64,000 bases of DNA, taken from assembly GCF_003265305.2 (NCBI RefSeq), contig NZ_CP033459.1:2046001-2110000 (forward strand). Reading direction: 5' to 3'. The stretch is from Pseudoprevotella muciniphila. GTDB lineage: Bacteria > Bacteroidota > Bacteroidia > Bacteroidales > Bacteroidaceae. Below the pieces are notes generated by a model. The model was not told the DNA's origin. It searched no databases and was given only the letters and a program-made list of their open reading frames with translations. Shown here one piece after another: positions 32,915 to 40,666 of this stretch. The translations under genes were made by a program, and so were the position numbers. Within the stretch, counting starts at the first letter, position 1. Every line of letters starts with the position of its first letter.

Positions 32915-33496
32915 ATGAAGCGCTTATCGTTCCTGATGATTACTTTTTTTGTGCTGTCAGTCTGTCGTGCACAGGAGGCAGTCAGCATTCCGATGCCTTC
33001 CATTGATGGCGACACGCTTATGCTGGTAGGGACGGGATTTGCAGTGGATGGGAAGGATACCGTCAGCCTGCGCGGCTTTCCCACCGACCGGTTTTATGCC
33101 ATGACGGTGAAAACATGCATGGCAGGCGACTTCGACAGCGACGGCACGCGCGATATCTGCATCGGGTGGAATGAGGATGGCATAGGCTACACCAAGTTCT
33201 ATTTCGGCAACGGCGACATCAAGATGCGCACACATTCTGCCACACTGATGCAACTGCTCAATTTCAAGGGACGCCTTGCTGCCATCACGGTCAATGCCGG
33301 GCTCTACTGCCTCGTGCGCTTTTCTTCAAAAATGCGGCTTTGGCACAGGCTACTGCCACTTTATTTCAACCATAAGAGCAGCACACCGCTCGAATTCTGG
33401 TACGAAGCGCCTTCACTCCGCTTTCGCGACAATAAAGGTGCTGTGTGGTACAACAAGCGCGGGAAAACACAGCGGCTTATGGACAGGGGGAGTTGA
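32915..33496 (+). CDS. Secreted protein with DxDxDG calcium-loop motif
   Basis: The 193-residue protein has a signal peptide (about 1-19, ending VCRAQ). 'MAGDFDSDGTRDICIGWNEDG' is a D-x-D-x-D-G-x-x-D loop as in FG-GAP or dockerin-like calcium sites, followed by beta strands 'YTKFYFGNGDIKM'. The C-terminus is basic. It resembles the protein at 59905-60408, which has GDVDGNGSTD in the same context. No enzymatic motif seen; probably periplasmic or surface. Confidence 0.65.
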   Translation: MKRLSFLMITFFVLSVCRAQEAVSIPMPSIDGDTLMLVGTGFAVDGKDTVSLRGFPTDRFYAMTVKTCMAGDFDSDGTRDICIGWNEDGIGYTKFYFGNGDIKMRTHSATLMQLLNFKGRLAAITVNAGLYCLVRFSSKMRLWHRLLPLYFNHKSSTPLEFWYEAPSLRFRDNKGAVWYNKRGKTQRLMDRGS

Positions 33497-33505
33497 TTGT
33501 TGGCA

Positions 33506-33550
33506 GATAATCGGAGTATTCTGAGTTTTCTGATTATTCCGAAAATTCCG
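33506..33550. repeat. 9-bp tandem array, 5 units (family A)
   Basis: ATAATCGGA, GTATTCTGA, GTTTTCTGA, TTATTCCGA and AAATTCCGA follow the stop codon of the secreted-protein gene by 9 bp and match the arrays at 9486 and 13187. Confidence 0.8.
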
Positions 33551-33607
33551 ATTTTGAAAATTCCGTTAAAAAATGTATAAACGCGCCTTTATTTAAAAAG
33601 GACGTTG

Positions 33608-33615
33608 TATTTTTG
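33608..33615 (+). promoter_or_regulatory. Promoter -7 element TATTTTTG for ssrA
   Basis: The element lies 17 bp upstream of the mature tmRNA 5' end, leaving a short 5' piece for RNase P to remove. Confidence 0.6.
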
Positions 33616-33632
33616 CAGCCCAAACCTGAATC

Positions 33633-34032
33633 GGGGCTGAATGGATTTGACAGCGACTGAAGGGGTTTGTAAGCACGCAGTGCGCCTGGGAGTGGGCACT
33701 TTAATATCGGCTTCCGAAAATTTAATTGGCGAAAATAAATACGCTCTCGCTGCCTAATCTGAAGTACAGTAGGATTGCTTAATTCCGTCTCCAGGAGGCG
33801 GAACGGGACATCGCCCGAAACAGCCGTTTTTTCCGAGGCGGTTTCATAGTGGCGGTGCTAAGAATATCGGGAATAGTCAGGGTGTGCCTCGGCATTTTGG
33901 CGAAATTTAAGAGGATAAGGCGTTGGTTGGTGGCTCCGGTCTTGCCAACGCACGAAAAACGAAGCGGAGATAAGCGTGTAGAAAGCAGATTCACTCTTCG
34001 TTTGGACGAGGGTTCAATCCCCTCCAGCTCCA
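33633..34032 (+). ncRNA. ssrA: tmRNA (transfer-messenger RNA)
   Basis: The RNA starts GGGGCTGAATGG and ends with a T-arm GAGGG-TTCAATC-CCCTC and acceptor strand CAGCTCC. The latter pairs with GGGGCTG (7 bp, one G-U), followed by discriminator A. CCA is not encoded (CTA follows). The tag frame near 33731-33757 reads G-E-N-K-Y-A-L-A-A-stop, with the resume alanine upstream in the tRNA/mRNA junction region. tmRNA with SmpB rescues stalled ribosomes and tags the nascent chain for proteolysis. Length of about 400 nt is normal. Confidence 0.96.
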
Positions 34033-34037
34033 CTAAA

Positions 34038-34086
34038 ACAATCTTGCAGGCATTTGTAGATGAATTGCTTGCAAGATTGTTTTTTT
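34038..34086 (+). terminator. Intrinsic terminator of ssrA
   Basis: ACAATCTTGC (34038-34047) pairs with GCAAGATTGT (34071-34080), followed by a run of T to 34086. Confidence 0.93.
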
Positions 34087-34125
34087 GCTGAAAAGAAGAG
34101 AAAAACCATAATTTTTATGTAATAA

Positions 34126-34199
34126 ACATGTCATGTTGCATAAAAAAACGGTTTTTTATGCAATAAGAAATGTAAATTACACAATATTTTTTATCTTTG
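34126..34199 (+). promoter_or_regulatory. Palindrome cluster and promoter of the second AAA ATPase
   Basis: Three inverted repeats are packed into 56 bp: ACATG-T-CATGT (34126-34136), TTGCATAAAAAA-n4-TTTTTTATGCAA (34136-34163, perfect 12-bp arms) and TGTAA-A-TTACA (34171-34181). The -7 element TATCTTTG (34192-34199) follows, 19 bp before the ATG. The arrangement looks like an operator region; the regulator is unknown. Confidence 0.6.
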
Positions 34200-34218
34200 C
34201 CTGTGTAAAAACTGAACA

Positions 34219-35463
34219 ATGAAGACAATTCTTTTCAATCAGAAAAAGGAACGCGATGAGCTGATGTCGCGCCCTTATTTGATTCGCCGGACAAAATTGG
34301 ATGCACGGCTTTTGTTAGGCAGTAATCTTATCAAGTTAATCACCGGTCCTCGGCGTGTCGGCAAATCCACTCAGGCTCTGTTGATGTTGAGGAATACGAA
34401 CTTTGCCTATTTGAATTTTGACAGTCAGGCTTTGTTGGAATCCTGGAATTCTAATCTCGTAATGCGTATGTTGGATGATGTATATCCCGATTACGATTAT
34501 ATTCTTCTTGATGAGGTACAGAATTTAGATGGATGGGATTTGTGGATAAGTGAACTTTATAGGGAAGGTAAGAATCTTATAATAACGGGAAGTAATGCCA
34601 AGATGCTTAGCAGTGAGATGGCAACTGCGCTGACCGGAAAGTATCTTCAGGTGGAGATGTTGCCGTTCAGTCTTGAAGAATTCTTTGATTGGAATGGTCT
34701 TAATCTTAAAGAACTTGGTTCAGAGCAGACTACTGAGAGGGCAGTACTTATAGACGACTACCTGAGAAATGGCGGTTATCCTGAGGTGGTGAAAGCGCGC
34801 CAGTTGACCCGCACTTATCTTGACACGTTGTTCGATTCAATCGTGTGGAAAGATGTGGCAAAGCGGCATCATGTGCGTAATGTATCCGACTTGAACAACC
34901 TTGCATTGTACTTTGTCTCCAATTTCTGTAATGCCGTGAGCGCCAATGAACTGACAAGGGAATTAGGGTTCTCCAGTGTGAATACTACTAAAAAGTATAT
35001 GGATTATCTTCATGAACCATTCATGTTCTACTATTTGTATCGTTATAACAATAAGTTAAGACTAATGAAGAAGGCATCACGAAAGGTTTATGTGGTAGAT
35101 AATGGTTTTGTAGCAGCAAAGGCTTTCTCGTTAAGCGAGAATCTGGGGCGTTTGCTTGAAAACCAGGTGTTTATAGAGCTCCTACGTCGCGGATACGATT
35201 CTGAAAAGTCAATTTTCTATTATCGTTCACGCAATGACAAAGAAGTGGACTTTGTGTTGCGTGATGGAGCGCGCATAGAGCGGCTGGTTCAAGTGTGTTA
35301 TGACATGAGTTCTCCCAAAACACAGAAGCGTGAGACAGATAGTCTGGTAGAGTGTGCTGAGGAATTGAACTGCAGAAACCTTGTTATCGTGACGAACGCT
35401 GAAAAACGAACGATTGAGAAAGATGGTTACAAGATAGTTGTAGTACCCGTTTTCGATTTTTAG
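34219..35463 (+). CDS. ATP-binding protein, AAA_14 + DUF4143
   Basis: The 414-residue protein has Walker A GPRRVGKS (43-50), Walker B YILLDEVQ (94-101) and a sensor 'IITGSNAKML' (121-130), then 'TALTGKYLQVEMLPFSLEEFF' typical of AAA_14. The C-terminal DUF4143 part includes a winged-helix-like 'ELTRELGFSSVNTTKKYMDYL' and the nuclease-like 'YYRSRNDKEVDFVLRDG'. The family is abundant and of unknown target. Overall design matches the ATPase at 2311-3516, although the two are diverged. An ATG at 34264 is possible but would trim the protein; the first ATG matches the promoter spacing. Confidence 0.88.
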   Translation: MKTILFNQKKERDELMSRPYLIRRTKLDARLLLGSNLIKLITGPRRVGKSTQALLMLRNTNFAYLNFDSQALLESWNSNLVMRMLDDVYPDYDYILLDEVQNLDGWDLWISELYREGKNLIITGSNAKMLSSEMATALTGKYLQVEMLPFSLEEFFDWNGLNLKELGSEQTTERAVLIDDYLRNGGYPEVVKARQLTRTYLDTLFDSIVWKDVAKRHHVRNVSDLNNLALYFVSNFCNAVSANELTRELGFSSVNTTKKYMDYLHEPFMFYYLYRYNNKLRLMKKASRKVYVVDNGFVAAKAFSLSENLGRLLENQVFIELLRRGYDSEKSIFYYRSRNDKEVDFVLRDGARIERLVQVCYDMSSPKTQKRETDSLVECAEELNCRNLVIVTNAEKRTIEKDGYKIVVVPVFDF

Positions 35464-35483
35464 AATACCTCCCAAGCGTGCCC

Positions 35484-36527
35484 TCAACTCAGTTTTTTGA
35501 CTATCGGGCTGAAGAGGAAGGAGACTGCAAGAGAGAGCAGGAATACTGCAGGTACCGCGACGAAGAACCAGATGCCGAACTGTCCCTGTGAGACGAAGTA
35601 GCGGTCTTTCAGTAAGGGGTACACCAGCATGTCGAACATATAGCTGAGCAGATACATGTCGAGCGAGAGGAAGGATACCTTTACAAGGATTTTCTTCGTC
35701 GTAGCATTGCTGACATCGCGCTGATAGAGTAGCAAGAAGACGATGACGGCGATGATGACGCCGAAAGCACCATCCACACCGCCTGTGATTTGTATCAGCG
35801 AGTGGTTTTTCACAAAAAGCACGTTGAAGAAGGGATTGAACAGGCTGATGCCGAAGATGGTGGCGAGCCCTTTTGCTGTGTTGACTATAGGGCGGTATTC
35901 CCGGATATAGCATCCGATGAAGAAGAACAGCAGTGGCCAGATGGTTTGCCACCAGTCGGGGAAGATGTGTTGTTCGTAGCGGTTGGTGAGCGATGGCACA
36001 GCCGTCATCAGAAACAACGTGGCTATGAGCACTTGTTTTGTGCGCTTGTCGGGGATGTGTTTGTAAAGTATGTTAAGGAAAGGCGTGAGCAGGAAGAGAC
36101 CTATCCACATCTCAATGTACCAGCCATAGTTGATGGCAGAGAAATCAAGGATTTTCCTGACCCATGCCACAGCCGTGAGGTCCTCGTGTATGTAGTACTT
36201 GCGGAAGAGGATGGTGATGACGGAATAGAGCAGATAGGCGACGAGTACCCTCACCATGCCACGATAGTATTTCTTGCAGACTACCTTGTTGATGTTGAGG
36301 TAGCCCGTGAGCATGAGGAACAGTGGTACGCCTATTTCAAAGATATTTCTGAAAACCGCCTGAATGAACATTGAAACACCGGCAAATGGTGTTTGCATGA
36401 AAGGTGTATTCAAGAAGAAATGCCCTGCTATGACGCAGAAGATGGCTGTTACACGGACAATGTCAAGTCCGGCTATGCGTTTCTTTACATCTTGCCCCTT
36501 CCGTTTAGTTTCTTCTAAATTATTCAT
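35484..36527 (-). CDS. Acyltransferase family 3 membrane protein
   Basis: The 347-residue polytopic protein has about ten transmembrane segments. 'KKRIAGLDIVRVTAIFCVIAGHFF' holds the N-terminal R...H signature of Acyl_transf_3 proteins (OafA/NolL/ExoZ type), which O-acylate sugars of LPS, exopolysaccharide or peptidoglycan with acyl groups brought across the inner membrane. The acceptor is unknown. It is monocistronic on the minus strand, converging with the ATPase. Confidence 0.88.
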   Translation of the reverse strand: MNNLEETKRKGQDVKKRIAGLDIVRVTAIFCVIAGHFFLNTPFMQTPFAGVSMFIQAVFRNIFEIGVPLFLMLTGYLNINKVVCKKYYRGMVRVLVAYLLYSVITILFRKYYIHEDLTAVAWVRKILDFSAINYGWYIEMWIGLFLLTPFLNILYKHIPDKRTKQVLIATLFLMTAVPSLTNRYEQHIFPDWWQTIWPLLFFFIGCYIREYRPIVNTAKGLATIFGISLFNPFFNVLFVKNHSLIQITGGVDGAFGVIIAVIVFLLLYQRDVSNATTKKILVKVSFLSLDMYLLSYMFDMLVYPLLKDRYFVSQGQFGIWFFVAVPAVFLLSLAVSFLFSPIVKKLS

Positions 36528-36582
36528 TTTCAGATAGTTATAATCGGATTATTGTTGTCGGTTTCTTTGGGTTTTCAGAAAA

Positions 36583-36612
36583 GAAAAATCCTGCAAGTTG
36601 TTGGCTCGCAGG
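36583..36612 (-). terminator. Terminator of the threonine dehydrogenase gene
   Basis: On the minus strand CCTGC (36612-36608) pairs with GCAGG, followed by a T-rich stretch (36589-36583). The stem is short, so this is moderate evidence. Confidence 0.55.
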
Positions 36613-36643
36613 CATTTTTCATGTTATTTTATTGACCCCTCCT

Positions 36644-37603
36644 TTATTTCTGAAGCAGTCTTGCTGAGAGTCTCTCGAGCATGTCTCGTGTCATGGAGTC
36701 GAGATTAAACTCAGGATTCCAGTCCCATTCCTGTCGTGCGCAGACATCGTCAATTGAATTGGGCCAACTATCGGCAATGCTTTGTTTGAGTGGGTCGATG
36801 TTGTATTCCATTTCGAATTCCGGGCGATATTTCTTGATGTTGGCGAAGATTTGCCCTGGTTCGAAACTCATAGATGCGATGTTGAAGCCATTACGGTGGA
36901 TGAGGCGCGAGGGGTCAGCCTCCATCAGTTGGATAGCACCATTAAGTGCATCAGGCATATACATCATGTCCATATAAGTGCCTGCTCCGATGGGACAGAT
37001 GAATTTTTCGCCTCTCACGGCGCTATAATAGATGTCCACTGCATAGTCGGTAGTACCTCCGCCCGGAGGAGTAACGTAGGAGATGAGGCCAGGGAAGCGC
37101 ACAGAGCGTGTGTCAACGCCATACTTGTTGTGGTAATAGTCGCTGAGGAGTTCTGTGGTTACCTTGCTTACACCATAGATGGTGCGCGGACGCTGAATAG
37201 TGTCCTGAGGTGTGTGGTCGCTTGGTGTTTCGGGACCGAAAGAACCGATAGAACTCGGTGTGAATACAGCACATTCATTTTCGCGTGCTACTTCAAGCAC
37301 GTTCCAAAGGCCGTCAATGCCGATTTTCCAAGCCAGTTTTGGTTTACTTTCTGCAACTACAGAGAGGAGAGCTGCAAGATTGAAGATGGTATCGATTTTG
37401 TGTGTCTTTACCACTTCTGCGATGGCTGCACCATCCGTTACGTCGCATACTGCTGATGGTCCTGATTCTGCAAGTCTGCCTGTTGGTTCTGCGCCATGTA
37501 TGTAACCTGCCACAACATTGTCACTACCATAAATGCTACGCAATTTCATTGAGAGTTCGGAACCGATTTGTCCAGTTGCTCCGATAACTAATATATTTTT
37601 CAT
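36644..37603 (-). CDS. SDR-type L-threonine 3-dehydrogenase / NAD-dependent epimerase
   Basis: The protein is 319 residues from the ATG at 37603; the longer frame from 37696 adds a basic, non-conserved leader beyond the promoter. The NAD motif is GATGQIG (residues 8-14). 'FTPSSIGSFGP' and 'RPRTIYGVSKVTTE' carry the catalytic S and Y-x3-K. 'RFPGLISYVTPPGGGTTDYAVDIYYSAV' is typical of short-chain threonine dehydrogenases. It oxidises L-threonine to 2-amino-3-ketobutyrate, which the divergent kbl product cleaves. The divergent pair makes the assignment strong. Confidence 0.92.
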   Translation of the reverse strand: MKNILVIGATGQIGSELSMKLRSIYGSDNVVAGYIHGAEPTGRLAESGPSAVCDVTDGAAIAEVVKTHKIDTIFNLAALLSVVAESKPKLAWKIGIDGLWNVLEVARENECAVFTPSSIGSFGPETPSDHTPQDTIQRPRTIYGVSKVTTELLSDYYHNKYGVDTRSVRFPGLISYVTPPGGGTTDYAVDIYYSAVRGEKFICPIGAGTYMDMMYMPDALNGAIQLMEADPSRLIHRNGFNIASMSFEPGQIFANIKKYRPEFEMEYNIDPLKQSIADSWPNSIDDVCARQEWDWNPEFNLDSMTRDMLERLSARLLQK

Positions 37604-37673
37604 CCGTCTTGATAAAATTAGTTTTATTTCAATTCGATTTTTTTCTTTTTTACACGAATTGTGTTCTGTTGTG

Positions 37674-37745
37674 CAAAGGAAATTCTTTTTTCTCAAATTA
37701 ACTCAATTTTCGTAGGTTATTTTTAAAAATAATTGTGTTACTTTG
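37674..37745. promoter_or_regulatory. Divergent promoter region of threonine catabolism genes
   Basis: TTCCTTTG on the minus strand (37674-37681) and TTACTTTG on the plus strand (37738-37745) each match TAnnTTTG in 7 of 8 positions, facing the dehydrogenase and kbl. The 207-bp gap is otherwise AT-rich. Confidence 0.45.
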
Positions 37746-37810
37746 TGTGTTTTTATCAGAAAGAATATCTATAACCTCGCCCAAACAGCGAAAAACAATA
37801 TCTTAAAACA

Positions 37811-38998
37811 ATGTACGGTAAATTTCAAGAACATCTTCAGAAACAACTGCAGGACATTAAGGATGCAGGTCTTTACAAGGAAGAACGCCTTATAGAAAGT
37901 CCTCAGCAGGCTGCCATTGAAGTTGGCGGCAAAACAGTGCTCAACTTTTGTGCAAACAACTATCTCGGACTGAGCAACCATCCTCGTCTTATTCAGGCTG
38001 CAAAGGATGCTATGGATAAGCGCGGTTTCGGTATGTCAAGTGTTCGTTTCATCTGCGGTACGAGCGACATCCACAAAGAACTTGAGGCTGCCATCTCCGA
38101 TTATTTCAAGACAGAGGACACCATTCTTTATGCTGCTTGCTTCGATGCCAACGGTGGTGTGTTTGAACCTCTGCTCACCGATGAGGATGCCATTATCAGC
38201 GATGCACTGAACCATGCTTCTATCATTGACGGTGTACGTCTCTGCAAGGCTAAGCGCTATCGCTATGCCAATGCCGACATGGCAGATCTCGAACGTTGCC
38301 TTCAAGAAGCACAGGCACAGCGTTTCCGCATCATTTGCACTGATGGTGTGTTCTCAATGGATGGCAATGTAGCCCCGATGGACAAGATTTGCGACCTCGC
38401 TGAGAAATATGATGCCCTCGTGCTCGTTGACGAGAGCCACTCGGCTGGTGTGGTAGGTCCTACAGGTCATGGTGTGAGCGAATTCTACAACACTTATGGC
38501 CGTGTGGATATCTACACTGGTACGCTTGGCAAGAGTTTCGGTGGTGCTATGGGTGGTTTCACCACAGGTCCTAAGGAGATCATCGCCAAACTGCGTCAGA
38601 GCAGCCGTCCATACCTCTTCTCCAATAGTCTCGCTCCTGGTTTAGTGGGTGCTGGTATCGAAATGTTCAAGATGCTGAAGGAAAGCAATGCCATCCACGA
38701 TAAACTCGTGGAGAATGTCAACTATTTCCGCGACAAGATGATGGCAGCAGGTTTCGACATCAAACCTACACAGAGCGCCATCTGCGCTGTGATGCTCTAC
38801 GATGCTCCTCTGTCGCAGCGCTATGCAGCCGCTTTGCAGGAAGAAGGCATTTACGTTACGGGTTTCTATTATCCTGTCGTTCCGAAAGGTCAGGCACGCA
38901 TCCGTGTGCAGATTTCTGCCGGACACGAGAAAGAACACCTCGACAAGTGTATCGCAGCCTTCATCAAAGTGGGCAAAGAACTCGGTGTGCTGAAGTAA
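37811..38998 (+). CDS. kbl: Glycine C-acetyltransferase (2-amino-3-ketobutyrate CoA ligase)
   Basis: The 395-residue PLP enzyme of the alpha-oxoamine synthase family cleaves 2-amino-3-ketobutyrate with CoA to glycine and acetyl-CoA. Landmarks are 'FCANNYLGLSNHP', 'GFGMSSVRFICGTSDIHKELE', 'DESHSAGVVGPTGHG' and the PLP lysine in 'GTLGKSFGGAMGGF'. Length is normal. With the divergent dehydrogenase it forms the complete two-step threonine-to-glycine route. Confidence 0.96.
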   Translation: MYGKFQEHLQKQLQDIKDAGLYKEERLIESPQQAAIEVGGKTVLNFCANNYLGLSNHPRLIQAAKDAMDKRGFGMSSVRFICGTSDIHKELEAAISDYFKTEDTILYAACFDANGGVFEPLLTDEDAIISDALNHASIIDGVRLCKAKRYRYANADMADLERCLQEAQAQRFRIICTDGVFSMDGNVAPMDKICDLAEKYDALVLVDESHSAGVVGPTGHGVSEFYNTYGRVDIYTGTLGKSFGGAMGGFTTGPKEIIAKLRQSSRPYLFSNSLAPGLVGAGIEMFKMLKESNAIHDKLVENVNYFRDKMMAAGFDIKPTQSAICAVMLYDAPLSQRYAAALQEEGIYVTGFYYPVVPKGQARIRVQISAGHEKEHLDKCIAAFIKVGKELGVLK

Positions 38999-39035
38999 GC
39001 AGAGACCAATCGCCACTCATGGCGGGAGGCAAAGA

Positions 39036-39076
39036 AAAAAGCCTTTTGCAGCGCTTTATGCTGCGAAAGGCTTTTA
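39036..39076. terminator. Bidirectional terminator between kbl and trpB2
   Basis: GCCTTTTGCAGC (39041-39052) pairs with GCTGCGAAAGGC (39060-39071), with A6 before and T4 after, serving the two convergent genes. Confidence 0.92.
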
Positions 39077-39101
39077 TGATGTATGTGTCGGACGACAGTT
39101 C

Positions 39102-40463
39102 TCACACTTCAGGCACATTGGCGAGGTTCTCCTGTATTACACTGTCCTCGAGGGTGTAGTTGTGGAGGTCGCCATTGATGTAGCTGTCGTATGCCGTCAT
39201 GTCGATGAGGCCATGTCCGGAGAGGTTGAAGAGGATAACCTTTTCTTCTCCGGCTTCCTTGCACCTGATGGCTTCGCGTATGGTGGCTGCTATGGCATGG
39301 CAACTTTCAGGTGCGGGTATGATGCCTTCTGTGCGGGCAAACAGCATACCGGCATCGAAACTTTCAAGTTGCGGAATGTCCACGCCGTGCATCATGCCGT
39401 CCTTGATGAGTTGGCTGACGATGGTTCCTGCTCCGTGGTAGCGTAAGCCACCGGCATGGATGTTGGCAGGTTTGAAGTCGTGCCCAAGGGTGTACATAGG
39501 GAGCAATGGCGTGTAGCCGGCTTCGTCGCCAAAGTCGTAGCGGAACTCGCCGCGTGTGAGTTTCGGACAACTTGCGGGCTCTGCTGCTATGAATTCTGTG
39601 TCCTTGCCGTCGAGGAGGTTATGGCGCATGAAGGGGAAGGCAAGCCCTCCGAAGTTGCTGCCGCCGCCAAAGCAGGCTATAATGGTGTCGGGATACTCGC
39701 CTGCCATCTCCATCTGCTTTTCTGCCTCAAGGCCTATGATGGACTGGTGGAGCGACACATGGTTGAGCACTGAGCCGAGGGTGTACTTACAGTTGGGTGT
39801 CGTTGTGGCGAGTTCTATGGCTTCGCTGATGGCTGTTCCGAGCGATCCCGGGTGGTTGGGGTCTCGGGTGATGATGTTCTTTCCTGCGCGGGTGGACATG
39901 GATGGCGAACCTACCACTGCTGCTCCGAATGTGCGCATCATCATGCTACGGTATGGCTTCTGCTGCAAACTGAGTTTCACCTGATACACTGCGGCTTCAA
40001 GTCCGAACACCTTGGCAGCATAACTGAGTGCTGCGCCCCATTGTCCTGCACCAGTTTCGGTGGTAACATTCGTTACGCCTTCCTCCTTGCAGTAATAGCA
40101 TTGCGGCAGTGCGGAGTTCACCTTGTGCGAACCGAGCGGATTGACGCTCTCGTTCTTGAAGTAGATGTGCGCCGGTGTGTCGAGTGCCTTTTCGAGTTCG
40201 TAGGCGCGAACGAGCGGTGTGGCACGGTAGTACTTATATTTATCTAAAACGGGTTCGGGAATGTCTATCCACTGGTGCTCTTGGTCGAGTTCCTGACTGC
40301 AGCATTCCTGTGCGAAGATAGGATAGAGGTCTTCTGCCTTGAGCGGCTCTTTCGTCGCGGGATTGAGGGGTGGGAGCGGTTTGTTCTTCATGTCTGCCTG
40401 AATGTTGTACCACTGCGTGGGTATCTCATTCTCCTGCAGAATGAACTTCTTTTGTTTTGCCAT
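39102..40463 (-). CDS. TrpB2-type tryptophan synthase beta-like PLP enzyme
   Basis: The protein is 453 residues from the ATG at 40463 (MAKQKKF). The longer frame to 40577 starts upstream of the promoter. The PLP lysine is in 'NPLGSHKVNSALPQCYY', with 'TETGAGQWGAALSYAA', the phosphate loop 'CFGGGSNFGGLAFPF' and 'NHVSLHQSIIGLEAEKQME' further on. It is longer than classical TrpB and has the N-terminal extension of the TrpB2 group. TrpB2 condenses indole with serine without needing TrpA. It may salvage indole, including that possibly released by the lyase at 11655 (inference). No other trp genes are nearby. Confidence 0.92.
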   Translation of the reverse strand: MAKQKKFILQENEIPTQWYNIQADMKNKPLPPLNPATKEPLKAEDLYPIFAQECCSQELDQEHQWIDIPEPVLDKYKYYRATPLVRAYELEKALDTPAHIYFKNESVNPLGSHKVNSALPQCYYCKEEGVTNVTTETGAGQWGAALSYAAKVFGLEAAVYQVKLSLQQKPYRSMMMRTFGAAVVGSPSMSTRAGKNIITRDPNHPGSLGTAISEAIELATTTPNCKYTLGSVLNHVSLHQSIIGLEAEKQMEMAGEYPDTIIACFGGGSNFGGLAFPFMRHNLLDGKDTEFIAAEPASCPKLTRGEFRYDFGDEAGYTPLLPMYTLGHDFKPANIHAGGLRYHGAGTIVSQLIKDGMMHGVDIPQLESFDAGMLFARTEGIIPAPESCHAIAATIREAIRCKEAGEEKVILFNLSGHGLIDMTAYDSYINGDLHNYTLEDSVIQENLANVPEV

Positions 40464-40513
40464 AAAGTTCTGTCTTTTGTTAATGATTGTTTGATTTGCT
40501 AATAATACCACTG

Positions 40514-40521
40514 CAAAAGTA
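40514..40521 (-). promoter_or_regulatory. Promoter -7 element TACTTTTG for trpB2
   Basis: The element is positioned 50 bp before the ATG at 40463 and inside the longer frame, which it excludes. Confidence 0.6.
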
Positions 40522-40575
40522 ATGAATTGCAGCCAATGTGCAATACTTTTATTTGAAAATAGTTGTTCTATTTCC

Positions 40576-40625
40576 AAAAAAAGTATAGGCAGGAGTTCTC
40601 TTTTTACGTTTCTCTCCTGCCTATA
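40576..40625 (-). terminator. Intrinsic terminator of gpmI
   Basis: A 12-bp perfect stem TATAGGCAGGAG / CTCCTGCCTATA, followed on the minus strand by a T-tract (40583-40576). Confidence 0.92.
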
Positions 40626-40666
40626 ATTCTATTCTTCCGTTGTGTTGCGAGGTTTCCTCGCTTTTC

